64,000 nucleotides of DNA, taken from contig CM035807.1 of NCBI GenBank assembly GCA_020466095.1, positions 107,939,406 through 108,003,405 on the forward strand, given 5' to 3'. Under the pieces are notes generated by a model, which did not search any database, was not told the origin of the DNA, and worked only from the letters and a program-made list of their open reading frames with translations. This document shows, piece after piece, positions 1 to 12,800 of the stretch. The translations under genes and the position numbers were made by a program. The stretch comes from Chlorops oryzae. Taxonomy: Eukaryota; Arthropoda; Insecta; Diptera; Chloropidae. Within the stretch, counting starts at the first letter, position 1. Each line of letters opens with the position of its first letter.

Positions 1-204
1 GACCTGGAACCAAGTGATTACCATCTGTTCCTGTCCATGGCGAACAATTTTGCTGGTGAAACATTCGCTTCAAGAGAGGCTTCTGAAATTCGACTGTCTC
101 AATTTTTTGCTAATAGGAACGAGGGCTTCTATGAGAGAGGCATAATGAAATTTCCTTTGAAATGGCAACAAGTTATCGAACAAAACGGCGCATATTTGAC
201 CTAA
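1..204 (+). pseudogene. mariner transposase, C-terminal fragment
   Basis: The first 67 codons run open to a TAA at 202-204. The fragment begins just before the third catalytic Asp of a DD34D mariner transposase (LEPSDYHLF-like) and continues through the usual C-terminal block (FYERGIMK, WQQVIEQNG). This resembles the mellifera-like mariners and is clearly a different lineage from the Himar1-like copy at 56.4-57.7 kb. The rest of the gene and the 5' terminal repeat lie before the window, so its integrity cannot be judged. There is no obvious 3' terminal repeat just downstream. Confidence 0.85.
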
Positions 205-1132
205 ATCGGGTCATTCTAACTATCTTAAATAAAGCCCTCAATTTAATGCAAAAATAATGGATTTCTTTTTACTAACTAATATATGATCATTTAAGGACTT
301 GAGCTAGAATCCCACTATCTGCACAATGCACCGATATTTGTCGCCAATGGTATGAACACTTCTTCGACTTAAACTTTTGGACTCTGCTGTTGACAAGTGA
401 AATGGTCTTGAGCGATTTTGGTCCAAGTTTTTTTGGTCCCCCATATGCGCTGAAAAGTTTGTGACAATATGTGATGATAATGCACTGAAAAAAAATTTTT
501 CTCTAGGTTCTAAAAAATTCGTTTCCTTAATTTAAGGACTACAAAATTTCCTTGGGACAAGGAATATTTTATTTGATGCATTTATTGTAAAACAAAATTT
601 CCTTCTCGCAAAAATGTTCAAAAAAATGTTTTCCTCGAAACAAAAAAACAGTTTTCGTCAATAAATTTTTACTTGCGCAAATAATGAAAATCTCTGTAGT
701 AAAGAAAAAGTTTTCTTTACTTGAGAAAATGTTTACTCGATCAAGTAAATATATATTTTTACTAATGTGGAGGAATCATTTAAAAAAAAAAAAAATTTGT
801 CTCTACGCGAAGTAAACAAATTTTGGGCCTGAGTATTAATGCATTTAAGCAAGGATGACTTTGATTTGAAGACGCGAAAATTTCATTAAAACAAGGACAT
901 TTTTTCTTTTCATTAAAAATCACCAGGTATTGGCGCTAATCCATTACCACTTCGTCCTTGCCAGAAGGATATTTTCATTAATAGAAGGACATAATTTTTT
1001 GAGTATGGCGATAGCTCTGGCATATCTTTTGAATGAAAAAAAGCCACCAATTAAATTCGGGTTTGTAGTTTGGTTGGTACGTTCTATAACCTCCTTTGAA
1101 GTGTGCTTGTGAGTCACGTACACCCTGTATAG
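205..1132. other. AT-rich non-coding stretch
   Basis: No gene is supported. The stretch is dominated by A/T homopolymers and short palindromic phrases around AAATTTCCTT and TTTACTT, which look like decayed repeat DNA. It includes 13 A's near 782-794. A TACACCCTGTATA phrase near 1120 resembles the terminal repeat of some fly transposons, but no partner end was found. Confidence 0.5.
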
Positions 1133-1141
1133 CTAGGTACC

Positions 1142-1373
1142 CATGATACAAGAAAACAAGATAGCGCCACTGGAGAGAGGAAACGTCACAAACTCAAAAT
1201 CGCGATTCGTTGTTGTTGTTTCCCATGTTAAACCGGCTTTTTACTTTTTTGAATAGCATGGGAAACAACAACAATTTCTCGCTCAGTGACGTCACAAACT
1301 CAATTTTCGGCTCTCAAAGATAGCCTCAAAATAGCGGTACTGAAGTGGCGCTATCTTGTTTTCTTGTAACATG
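1142..1373. mobile_element. MITE with 30-bp TIRs and 9-bp target duplication
   Basis: Terminal inverted repeats lie at 1142-1171 and 1344-1373. They match at 29 of 30 positions and share the core CAAGAAAACAAGATAGCGCC. The element is flanked by the direct repeat CTAGGTACC (1133-1141 and 1374-1382), read as a 9-bp target site duplication. A second perfect inverted repeat (1211-1227 and 1257-1273, TGTTGTTGTTTCCCATG) makes a central hairpin. There is no coding capacity. A 9-bp duplication suits Mutator-like elements; an 8-bp hAT reading is possible. The intact ends suggest a fairly young insertion. Confidence 0.8.
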
Positions 1374-1438
1374 CTAGGTACCTACATATACAAAGCTCGA
1401 ATTTGTGTTTTGGGTCTCTTTTAAAGGGTCATATTTTT

Positions 1439-2332
1439 ATACCCGACACACTCTGTGTCGAGGGTATATTGCGTTTGTGTGGTTGTGTGTAACACCCAGA
1501 ACCAGTCGAGATAGACCATACAAAATATATATAGAAATTATCAGTGTCACCAGGAGATTCGATTTAGACATGTCCGTCCGTCTGTCCGTCTGTCCGTCCG
1601 TCCGTCTGTCCGTCTGTCCGTCTGTCCGTCTGTTTGTATACAGTTATCTTATCGAAGGAGTTGAGATATCTCGACAAAATTTGGTATGCGTGCTCACGGG
1701 GACATGAGTAAGAACAAGTTCGAGAATGGACCCGATCGGACCATTTTTAGGGGTACCTCCAGTACTAGGGTCTGTTACGAAAATCACAAAAACTGCTCTA
1801 AAAGCGAAGTTTTTCAACATATTTTGATGAAATTGGATATTTGATCATATTTAAAGGCCAGTAATATTATTTCCAAAAATTGAAAAAGTGGGCGTGGCAG
1901 AAGGGCGGTTTTCGAAAATTGTCTCCTACACCCGAAATTCAAATGGGACTTGAACGAAATTTGGCACTTATGCTTCCTTGGTAGCCTTTAACATCCTTCC
2001 AAAAAATTTCCTTGATCGGGCCATTTTTAAGGGTACCTCCAGTACTAGGGTCTGTCACAAAAATCCCAAAATTGCCTTAAAATCGGACTTTTTCGCAATA
2101 TTTCAATGAAACTTAGAATTCGAGCGTATATTTAAGCTCCGATAAGAATTCAAAAAAATTGGAAAAGTGGGCGTGACAAAGGGGCGGTTTTCATAAAGAA
2201 ATCTAAGAAAAGTCGGTATATGGGACCCCTTATGGTCTTAAACACCTCTTGATATTAAAAGTTATTTCAACACGTGTGTCTGTGTCGGGTATTCTATTGT
2301 CAGGCTCGCCTGACTATAACACCCTTACTTGT
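1439..2332 (+). mobile_element. mini-me / INE-1-type element, copy 1
   Basis: It begins ATACCCGACACA (1439-1450) and has the perfect inverse TGTGTCGGGTAT at 2281-2292, a 12-bp subterminal inverted repeat. A (GTCY)n tract lies at 1572-1632, preceded by a conserved core and an ATATATAT run. Near the 3' end is the hairpin GTCAGGC-TC-GCCTGAC (2300-2315), then ATAACACCC. This is the layout known for dipteran mini-me elements, usually grouped with non-autonomous Helitron-like INE-1/DINE-1 DNA. No protein is encoded. The second copy is at 22311-23745. The exact 3' end is uncertain by about 10 bases. Confidence 0.8.
1572..1632 (+). repeat. (GTCY)n microsatellite inside the mini-me element
   Basis: Alternating GTCC/GTCT units of the kind mini-me elements carry. 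The copy at 22444-22468 has far fewer units, so the tract has changed length since the two copies diverged. Confidence 0.85.
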
Positions 2333-3744
2333 TATACTTAAGACTTGGCGTATGAGTGATGTGTTTTTGTACCATATAGCGCAAATTTTTACTGGATATT
2401 AGTACTGGGAGCATATAGGTGCACTTGCAATTTTTTAAATATCACCCTGTTGTACCATAAAATTTGAATAAAATTTTTTTTATAAGAAAGCAAATACTTA
2501 GGAGTATTTAAAAATAAATACATATAGAGCGACGCCGAACTTGGAATACACTGAAAAAAAAGTTGAAGTTTTCTTTTTAGTTTTGTGAAAAAAATTTTCT
2601 CAGTGTAAAAGTAAACAAAATTTTTTTTGGATTCCCTATTATATTGAAAAACAGCCAACGTTTGTTTCGTCTTCTTAGCTTCATTAGTTTTTGAGATATA
2701 AAATTTTGAAATCAAGCAAGAATTTCAATCATGTCTAAAGGACTATTCAAAATATAAAAACAAAAATGTGGTCCCTAGTATTTTTAGATGACACCTATCG
2801 AAAAATCAACAAAATTTTAAAATTCCTTTCATGGTGTCGCATGCTTTTGCTCAACTGGCAAGACCCTTTATCTTTCACTTTAGTCCTTAAACATATTTGA
2901 TTCGTAACTATAGCGATTGGTGTCCTTTTAATAAAGGATAATACTGTTTGTGAACCAAAATTCAATGATATCCTTGCAGTTGTCTATTCTGTCGACAAAA
3001 AATCATTTTCTTTATTATTTTTTCATTCAAATAAAGCACTTTATTTTATTTATCCCCATTTCAATTTAATCCGCTTTTAGCAAAATGAAAAAAAAGTAAA
3101 AAAAAAAAAAACAAACAAAATTGCATCGACACAACTTTCTATTTAGATATTAGATATTATGGAACATATTTGCTTTTAAGAAAATGATTTTTAACATTCG
3201 AATTGTCTTCATAAGATATGCGTATGCGATGAATAAATATAAGAGACAATCGGCAAAGCAAGTCCTTTTTTTTGTTGCTGCTACATTTCATATCTGTTTT
3301 GCATTTTTTTCAGGCCCGTATGCAGAATATTTTTCCAATGGGGGTCTTAGGCTGAACACAACTAGATATCGTGACCACAATATTTTAGAAAAATTTTCAG
3401 TTTAATAGCACATATCTTGGGAGGTTAGTGGCAGCGATTTAATGATCCTTTCCCTCTTATAACACTCTGCTGTAGAAGGTTTAAATAGGCGTGAATTTAA
3501 GAAAGTAATAATCATGGCTGATAAATTTAAAGCATACTTTATGGGGCAAAAATTTTTTCTTACCAAAATTTTTCGAATAATTTTAGCGAAGTTGAACTTC
3601 AAATCGCTTTTCTAACTTCAAAAAAATTCATATTGAAGTTAAAAATCGATCTGAATTTTAACTTTATGTGAGTTGAACAAAATTTCTACTCCATAAAATA
3701 TGCTTTTAATTTTTAAATGCAACAAAATCCGAGCCCTGGCAATA
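2333..3744. other. non-coding stretch
   Basis: Nothing identifiable beyond A/T homopolymer tracts (for example A-rich 3097-3120). The short open frames here have biased composition and no recognisable protein similarity. Confidence 0.5.
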
Positions 3745-4291
3745 AAGCCCAAAATCCAACATTGCGAGACCCCGATGCGAGAGCGCGAGACGAGACGCAC
3801 ACAAATTTCAATACATTCAATCATATGGTTCAAGCTTCAATGTATCGCATTGCGAGACCTCGTAGCGAGAAAATTTTGAAAAATTGAATATTTCTCGTTG
3901 CGAGGCAATTTGACAGGTTAATGATGCAGCTATTTTTTGAGTACTCGCTATTGGGTACTCGTTTAAACTAATAAAACAAAAACTGTACACTGTTCCGTGA
4001 AAAAGAGCTTTTAAAATATTTCTCGGGCTTTGGTTCATTTTGAAAATTTTTTGAAAATTTTTGATAATTTTGAATTAAAATTTAAACTCAAGTGATAGCG
4101 TATAATTTTTATGAGTACTCGGTACTCGTTAGATTGGTACTTGGTTCAAATATTGCATTACTAGAAGCGAAATTATGCTTTCATCTGCGTGACGCAAAAC
4201 TCTCACTGGAGATTGAAATGCGTCACGCAAAACATTTTCGTGACGTCGCGCACTCTCGCATTGGGCTCTCGCAATATTGGAATTTGGGCTT
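3745..4291. mobile_element. Foldback MITE family A, copy 1
   Basis: The ends are AAGCCCAAAATCC... and ...GGAATTTGGGCTT, inverted repeats that continue into CAATATTGCGAG-like sequence. Flanks are TAA on both sides if the repeat is taken as AGCCC, which fits PIF/Harbinger-type (TWA) or TA-type duplication. Copy 2 at 27836-28419 shares the ends and the interior, including a palindromic module (GCGTCACGCAAAA ... TTTTCGTGACGTCGC). There is no transposase. Gene-like open frames inside are repeat composition only. Confidence 0.75.
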
Positions 4292-7200
4292 AATGGAATA
4301 TCAGAATATGTTTTTTCCATAGTATACCTTTAGGGGTAAAATTATATATTATGGGAATTCATTCGAACCCTCGAAGGAGTGAAGGAGTTCACCAAGTTCG
4401 AGGTGGAATGAATACCCATACTGTTTGCTTGTTTTCTCGTTTTCCCTTCTGCTTTCTCGCAACTCAGAGCGGCTTTAAGGCCGCAAAATCGACTTCTTGC
4501 CTGCGCCCCTGAGTTTTTTGTTACAACAATAAAACACCAATACATTTTCCATGAATGACTCTTTCTCATAAAATCAAAAAAATTACTGCAAATGCATAAA
4601 GTTGGAATAAACAAAACTTTTCGGATTGCATGAATTAAGCCACAGAGCAGCAAAGGCAATGAGTAAACAAAACGGCTTTGAGAAATTGCGGGTATGATGG
4701 GAAATTGCTTTTCATTTCACATGACAATATGAAATGAAATGGGCAATGGACGATATTTTATTTCTAGGTCACAGCCAGACTGACAGTTACAAGACAAAGC
4801 ATATCAATCAATCGGATGAACATCTTAAGGGTATGGGGTTGTATAAACAATGGAAATTGGGATATCGAAAATCAATCGACAAGTTTAATTATCGCAGAAT
4901 AAAATGCTGATAATAAATTATGACAGCGTATAGTAGATATATATATATATATATAGAACAAGTTGTGACAGTCATAAATCAGCAGAAACCATTAATTCAT
5001 AATAGAAAATTTCTCTCTGCTTACGCTCAAACAGAGCTACAAACATACATAAATCAAAATGAGAATATAATAAATTGTATTATAATTATCTAAATTTAAT
5101 TTCACTCTGACATGGCCACACAGTAATTGTCTGTTTGCCCTTTAAAGGTCTTAAAATATCAACTATACTATTAATATAGGGTAAAAAGGGATCCTCTTAA
5201 GAAACTCCATCCATTCCAAAGCGTTACAGAAAAAAGCCTTGATATATTTTTGTGGGTATTTTGAGATTCTAAATGTATTTGCATATGTTTTCGAACCCAC
5301 GCAAGGACAAAATTGTGACACGAAGGCTGAGTCCTGTGCGTGAGTGTCCCATTTTCTGTGTGTCTTTTTGTGTGTGTGTGTGACATCCAAAGTGTCAACC
5401 GCAAGTGTGCTAGCAACCAAGCTGACGGTGCTGCGATAAAATCACTGAAATTAATTAACTAGTGAAAAAGAAATAAATAAATAAAATCCAGAAGCCGGCA
5501 GTGAAACAGAAAATGGCGCCAAAACCGCCTGGAAATATGCAATGATTTTTTTTCAATAGCAATATCCTAAGCTAAATTTTATTTTTAGGTCAGTTCTTTT
5601 TCTTTCATTTTCGCTTTCTATTCTAACAAGACCCCGAAATCTAATCATCCTCAGTGGTAGTCCACTTAGTATATTTCTTTTTGCCGGCATTTATTTCGTT
5701 GTTAATATGAACGGACAGGGGGAAAAAATGTTATAGAAGATAAAGAATAGGAATGAAACCGCAAGATCCGTAAAAGGAAAAAACTTGCTTGTTTCTGTCT
5801 TAATTTATCGCTTTCTGCTTTCCGGCTTGTCATGCGGAAATTCGTAGGCAAACGGACAGAATCGAAGGCGATTTACAACAAAAGCGAGTGACAACACAAA
5901 TTAGGGTTCATTGCCGAAATTTCTTTATTGCGTTTCGCGCGCATTTTCTCGTTCATATTTTCTTTAATTTTCCGTCGCTTCCATTCCATTTTCCATTCTC
6001 TTCCGCAAGTTCGTTGACCGCTTTACGTACGCAATTCGCAGCGCTGGTTTTCTATTTCAATATTTACACAGCAGCAGCAAGGACAACCTTTTTTTAAGCA
6101 CATTTGATTTTCTTTTTTGTTTCGATTGGCATCTGTTTATTCAATAACTACTCGCAGCTACAATATGACAAGCTGTGACGTTCTCTGGGCTATATTATTT
6201 TTAATATTGTGAATCTGTGGGGAAAATTGCTTTTGAAATGGCATGCCTCGTCCCTCCGAATGGGTATGCGCGGAAACAATTGTCCTCTAAGCTTTAAAAT
6301 TACCAATTTTGTATTGGGAGCCTTTTTCTTTTTTTGTTGTCAATATAAAAAGAATTAAATTATTTTTTTTTAGGTGAAATTATACGTTTAGAGGCATTTC
6401 CACAGTAATTTTGCATGGCTGAATGGTTTTGAACTTTTTAACTTCATTGCTACAATATCAAAAAACTGTGGAAATCGGTTCTCTTAATGGTTTCTGCTTG
6501 ACAAAAGAATGACTGAGCGAATTGGTCCAATGTTCTTACACTAAATTTGCTTCAACATGTTGCTAACTGAATGTTTACGCCTTAAACCTTTCGCGGTGGG
6601 TATATTAGTTGCATACGTATCTTGTAACATCTGAATTGGAGTTGTTAGCTAGTAATATTCTCACAGTTTGCCATTCCAAGGAAATATTCGTAAACGTCGC
6701 AACCACCTATTAAAGCGTCGTAAAGCAACCACCTATTAATTGAACATTGCTACAAATGAATTTCTGAATTTCTACCACGCCTCGCAATAGCGTAGGTACC
6801 CAAAATCGGAATAAGGAACACTCATATGAAGTGAGTGAGCTCAAAGTAGCTGTGCAATTTGGTTTTCATCCTCTTATTTAAAAAAAAATCAAAATTTAAG
6901 AAATGAACATTTTTTTAGAGATTTTGGTATTATGGCTAATACAAAATTTTTAGAGATCAGTAAAACATTTTAATTCTTTTTCAGAGATTTAGGTTAATTT
7001 GTCTAGCAATAATTAGAATGGAGTTTTATCGGTTTGCAAGGTCATAGCATTACAAGTACAGCTTATTCTCGCAAGCTTAAGGTCGTAAAGCTTTGATCTA
7101 GACAATAGAAATTAAAGATAGGATTTGTATACGTTTAACAAGTATATTAGCCATTCAGTAAGTGCGCAACTTAATTCTCGGCCAAACTTTTCAAAATCGA

Positions 7201-8465
7201 TTTAAAACTGATCTGTAGATAATCTAGCAAAATTAAAGATAGGGATTTGGTATACTTAGCAAGTGCTTTCAGGAACAGCATTCAAAATATCGTAAGCAGT
7301 TAATGTTGCAGCGAATCCAACACTAATATGAATTAGTGAACACACAAAAATTAGGTATTACATAGAAGTGATAAGTTTTACATTGAGTCAATGATCAATG
7401 ACTCAACTCTAATGATGTCTCAATCTCATATACTTTCTCAATCATAAAGCAATATTTCTTAAAACTATATTAGTACTAAAAGTATCCAAGGATGAATAGG
7501 AAGTAAAGGAAAAGGATTTCGCGAAGCAAAGATTTCCGATGGCCAACAAGTAAAGCCAAGGGTGAAAAAATATATCTTTCAGAATATGGTAAGCCCAATG
7601 TAGCGGTATGAAGGAAAAACTTTCCTTCATTTTAAAACTTAATGCTGAAATAATTTGTTTGTTTTTCCTCAGAAACAGATGTGACAGCTAAGAAAATTGA
7701 TTTATTCAAGGACTCGATATCATTTAAGGTTTTGGGATATCAAAATTTAAAAAACAAAAAATTCAAATTTATGGTCCATGCATAAATTTTAATTTGACAT
7801 CAAATCCTAAAGCACGAATTTCGAAAATAATGAACTATTCAAAGCTCAATTGAACTCCGAAAAAAAAAAAATAATCCGACTTTGATTTATTTTTATAGAA
7901 AAAAAAATGTACAAAATTTCTTTTTGATAAACTTAGCTGCAAGGTCATCTCTTCACACAATTTTCAAAAGCAACAATCATCAAGAGAACCCAATGAGGCA
8001 TAGCTGCCTCATGGAAAAGTTTAGCAATTTCGAACTTCAACCTCAACCTCAACCTAAAGCTCATTGTCCTTGAGCATGGAATTCCTTCAAACGCATGTAA
8101 ACATTGTTGCAAACAAACATTCGTTGAGTCTTTCGGTCTCAGAAGTATCTGAAGATAAGAAAATATGTTTTTCTTTTTTTCTTTTTTTAACTGAAAGATG
8201 AAATCTACTTAGAAAAAAGCCATCATGCTCGAAAATCCCTTAAATGAATGTGCTGCGAACAAGAGTAAATAAACATACATATAAGAAAAAAACTCCTAAA
8301 TAATTGCTTTTGTCATTTTCATGGAAGATTTTTAAAACGTACCCAAAGGAGAAAAAAATGGAGGCAATCAAAAGAATATAGGGATTTCGTTTCCGGATCA
8401 CAAATTCATTGAATCATGCCGAATTCAAAACAGAAGCAGAGATTTCTCCATGATTATTTTTTCCT
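4292..8465. other. AT-rich intergenic DNA
   Basis: No gene is supported. It contains a (TA)n run near 4933-4955 and a (CAACCT)n-like stretch near 8036-8056. 5160-5520 and 5860-6100 are somewhat less AT-rich and could be single-copy or regulatory, but no motif decides this. Confidence 0.45.
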
Positions 8466-8567
8466 CGTTTTTCTCTCTCTTTATCTCTCTCTTTATCTCT
8501 CTCTTTATCTCCCTCTCTCCCTCTCTCTCTGTCTCTCTGTCTCTCTGTCTCTCTGTCTCTCTGTCTC
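8466..8567 (+). repeat. CT-rich microsatellite
   Basis: A run of CTCTCTTTAT units changes into CTCTCTGT units. Confidence 0.9.
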
Positions 8568-9472
8568 AATATAATAAGCACCACTGAATAACGTTAGGAT
8601 GGATAAAATTTTGGTTATAAATTTTGCATAAAGAAGGCATTAAAGTTTCGGAGGAAAGAAAATCAGAAAAGCTCTGTTGGAAATGGTGGAATTTTCACAG
8701 ATTTTTAGAGTACGAGAGAATCATAAAAAACTTTTCACAAAAGGAAGAAGAAAAAAGCTTCAATTTTTTTTTTGGACAAAAGAAACACAATTGAACTGAG
8801 TGGACAATCAGCAATCGAGAGTTTTTGGCGTCCAACGGATAAAGCAGCTTTGGTCCAAAGGGGGAAGTGTGAAAGGGGTTATTCTCCTAGACATAGACAC
8901 CATGAAGGGGATTTTGGGAACTATCAAGGTACTCACATACGTACATATATACGATCCCTTGTTCCTCATCATTTTTTCTGCTGTCTTACCACCTTTTGAC
9001 CTGTCCTTCGTTTTGCTTCTTTTGTCCAACTCAAAGAGTGTCGCAAGGAATAATTTCCTCCCGGGGCGAAATTTCTCTCAACGGTCCTGGTTTTTAAGCA
9101 ACATAATCGGACAAATTCAATCGAAATGACGGTCACAGTCTGAATGTCAGCCGGCATTCGAGCGCATTTTTCCACACAAGCTTCAGCAATTGCAGTAAAT
9201 TTATGTGTTGCGGAATGTTGCCAATAAAAGTACAAGTGTTTCGCATAAGCTTGCAACAATGCATCTCTCTATTCAATTCGAAAAGCTTTCTACTAAAATA
9301 AATATTTATGTTGTATGGAATTTTTTGTGCAGAGCAAAGAAAAACTTTCGTAGAATGAAATGAAAACGTTGATGAAAATGAAACATTAAGAAAAAACATT
9401 CTCAGTACATTGCCCGACTTTACACGGGGTTCAATGAAACTTTGACACATTTGACCTAATCATTTGAATAGA
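8568..9472. other. intergenic stretch
   Basis: Nothing firmly identifiable. Overlapping open frames at 8772-9129 on both strands have no recognised similarity and overlap each other, so they are not called. Confidence 0.4.
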
Positions 9473-9892
9473 CCCAGTGGCCAATAGTGCCTACCGCCTA
9501 CGAAGTATACGAGATTGTAGGTGATCTGCCAACCTGTGACGTAGCGAGACATTTCGGCGCCCGGGGAACGATGGGGGTACAGTGCGGGAAAAGACGCCGC
9601 CTCCAACCGGCCTCAATAAAAATACCTTCATAAAAGGTATTCCCTCTTCGCTCCTGCCTCGCTACGCTACTGATGCCAACCAATAGCTTACAAAGTATAT
9701 GAGATTGTAAGCAGCGTACCGGATGAACACTCCACAACCGCGAATACTCTATGTGGTGGTGGCAGGCGTTCACTCTATAAATCGGCCACGCTCTAACCAA
9801 TGTATACTAGGATTGTATATGAGGTAGTCTACATTATTGTCTACGAAGTGTGTTGGCTCATCGCTCCTGTAAGCACTATTTTGGCATCTGGT
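9473..9892 (-). mobile_element. TIR element family B, copy 1
   Basis: Read on the minus strand it matches the copy at 37478-37892. It has degenerate CCCAGCGGCCAA-type ends (CCCAGTGGCCAA at 9473, TTGGCATCTGG near the other end), a GTGGTGGTGG-rich segment followed by GGCGTTCACTCT, and internal GTATACTTTGTAAGC-type units (seen inverted as TATACGAGATTGTAGG). It is the most decayed of three copies and has no coding capacity. Confidence 0.65.
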
Positions 9893-12800
9893 GTATCTTT
9901 TCATTTCAATTACTGGAAGATCCCTATAGTGAACAGAAGCGATCAGCAACCCGAAAATTTTCACTATTTAGAACTGTCCTCTTAAAGGAGATCAATTTTG
10001 ACTCTACGATAGAACAGAAGAACCTGTGCCACCAAAAAAAAAAAAAAAATAAAGTTCCATGCCAATTGTGGGCCCCTTCAGAAATCCAGGGCCCGGGGGA
10101 AAATCCCCTTTTTCATCCCCTCTCTACAGGCCTGTAAAAACCAAATAGTTACCATTGAGAAAGGAACTCGAAAATTCCTGAAACTCACCCGAAAATTGAA
10201 GAAACAAACGAACGAACAAACTACTTTTTTCTCAGTCCTTCGATTTGTATAAATTGAATTCAATTGAATATGCAAAATGAATTGTGTGCTCATAATAAAA
10301 ACGTTGGAAGAATTTTTTTTACGACTTTCCAAAATTATGGCAACCATAATCAAAAGTACCAAAAAATAAGTAAGTAAGTAGTTTTATTTTACCGTCATGA
10401 GAGAAGTTGTCATTATCATAAAATTAATGCGAACATTGTTTACAGTTGATTCCTATCGAAGAGATATTTAAGGATGAAAGCCATTGCTGTCGTTTTCTTT
10501 GTAATTGCGTAAGGCAAGCGCTATTCCTCCCCCAGGCCACACAGTTCGAACACATTTTCTTATGGAAAACTTTGCCATCCTTGAACTTGATTTCTCATGT
10601 TCTTGTAGAACGCAAATTGTTAATGACTTCGTAAGTTTCGGTTTTGACAGAAGTTAACGCACATGACTACATCATTAAAATGAAATTTATATAGCTATGT
10701 ACATAATGGCATTGTTAACTATAATTACTGTGTGCAGATGTGTTCGCACTTGAATGATAAGTAGGTACTACCATGGATAATAAGCTCATAATTGTTACTC
10801 GGTGCTAATCATTATTGACAATATTAATAAAATATGCCACCAAAAGGATTTTTATTCTTTTTGTCCGTATTCTCAGCTATGAAGTAAACACTTGCACAAT
10901 TATGGGATATAAAGTTTTTATATTTAGCTGAAAAATCGTAAAGTGTGAGCGAGAAAGCTCATTTTTCATAAATTCATTAAATACTGTTCAAATTTCTACA
11001 CTTTCGAAGGGAGTGTCCTCGTAACCTCTGAACAATGAGCAGGAAATGTTCTCTCATTTCTTTCCCATAAAAAATTAACATGTTCATATGTTATGTCTCA
11101 TTAAAGCCAAAAATTCAAATGCAACCCTGAGTACTCAATACTATTCGATTAGGTACTTGAGAGCTCCAGTGGAAGCGGAAGTGGCTTCACTACGATGAAA
11201 GTTTGTATTTTTTTGGAATTTGTTTCATATAGGCATTTTGCTTACGTAGCATCTGAGTATGGACCATTAAGCTTTTCTTCTATGAGAAGAAAACATGCGG
11301 AGGTATTTATTTATGTATGTACAGATATTCATCCATCCTAAAATATTTTGTTGAAAGCGTAAGAGTGTTGGTGTTGTGCTCAGATGGTTGGACATGTCAA
11401 CAAACGATCCTTTTGATATCAGTGGTTTAATATAATGTTTTAAATTCCAAACAACTTGTTTTCGAAGGTTATTTTTTTACTATAAAAAATATTAATAATA
11501 ATAATAATTTATTTGGGATAAAACCTTCACCTAGTATTCATTTCACTTTTATATCCTTTGAACTTTACTTTGCTTTATGAAAATCGAACAGTAATTTGAA
11601 TTCCACTGCTTTTATTTGAAAACCTTTCAACCCTCATAGCACTAAGCAAACATTCCGTTAAGTCCCTTCTTTGGCAAAACAAATCCTTCAAAGAATGCTT
11701 TCTACTTTTTCATAGTCTTAAAAATGTAAACATAATTTCTAAGCCATGCATAATAGGTTTCATCCGAACCATAAAAGATACATATTTCAATGTCCACGAA
11801 AGTCAATTCAATGCTCCTAAAGAAATTTTTTTCCAAACAAACTTGTTTACCAAAATTGAGGTCATATAATTAAAAAAAAAGAAAGAATAATGAAGTTTCA
11901 AGGAAGAGTTTTATTTAAAAAAAACAATCATTCACTTTCTTATTCTGCTAAGTGAACTATCGTGTTTCCGCTTATAATTCTCACTGCAATTTGTTTGAAA
12001 TAACTCACGAGAACTGATTACATTGATGAAGCCAAAAGTTAGTGTGTCCTCCTTCAAAGTTTTTGACTTCAAAGAAGTTGAAAAAAAAAACCTCGCTGTA
12101 TTAAATAACGGAATGTAACTTCGTTGAAGGTAGTCCATAACTAATAACCTGAACTTTGTTACCACTTTTCGTACTGCAGTGCGATAGTTTCCGTGACAAT
12201 TTCGCATTTAATAAAACTTCAACGCCAGGAGTACATTCAATACGCTTTTAGATAAGCCACGGCACGTGACAAATGGGAGTAAACAAGAAAGGAAAAGCAA
12301 ATCAACGCTGTTTACGTGATTAAAAGTGAAAAACGAGAGCAAATTTTCTTTGCACAAATTCATTCGAGCTGCTTTTCAAGAAAAGTTGAAAGTAAGTAAA
12401 AAAAAAACTTTTAAGTCAAAATGTATACAAAAATACTTTAGTCATTTAATAAATACTTATGTTGACTGCAAGGACTTTGCGTTGTTCTCAAAAGACGAAA
12501 ATCGATTCAAAATAATTTGTGTGAAACACGATCTGTGTTGCCACACAACTAACTGGCCAGAGGAGAAAATTTAAATGAAACCGAAATTCAAACTACATAA
12601 ATACTTCCAGAGCTGATTTTTCAAATTTCCTATGAAAATCCAAAGAAATAATTTGAAATTGAAAATCCAAATTTTCCAGGTGATCACCAGGTTCGCTTAT
12701 TTTAGCTCTAGCTCTTCTATTTACGGAGATATGGGAGATTCCCTATGAATCGGAATGACTCAAAATCTTCACTCGAAATTATTAGTTCTCTAAAAACAAA

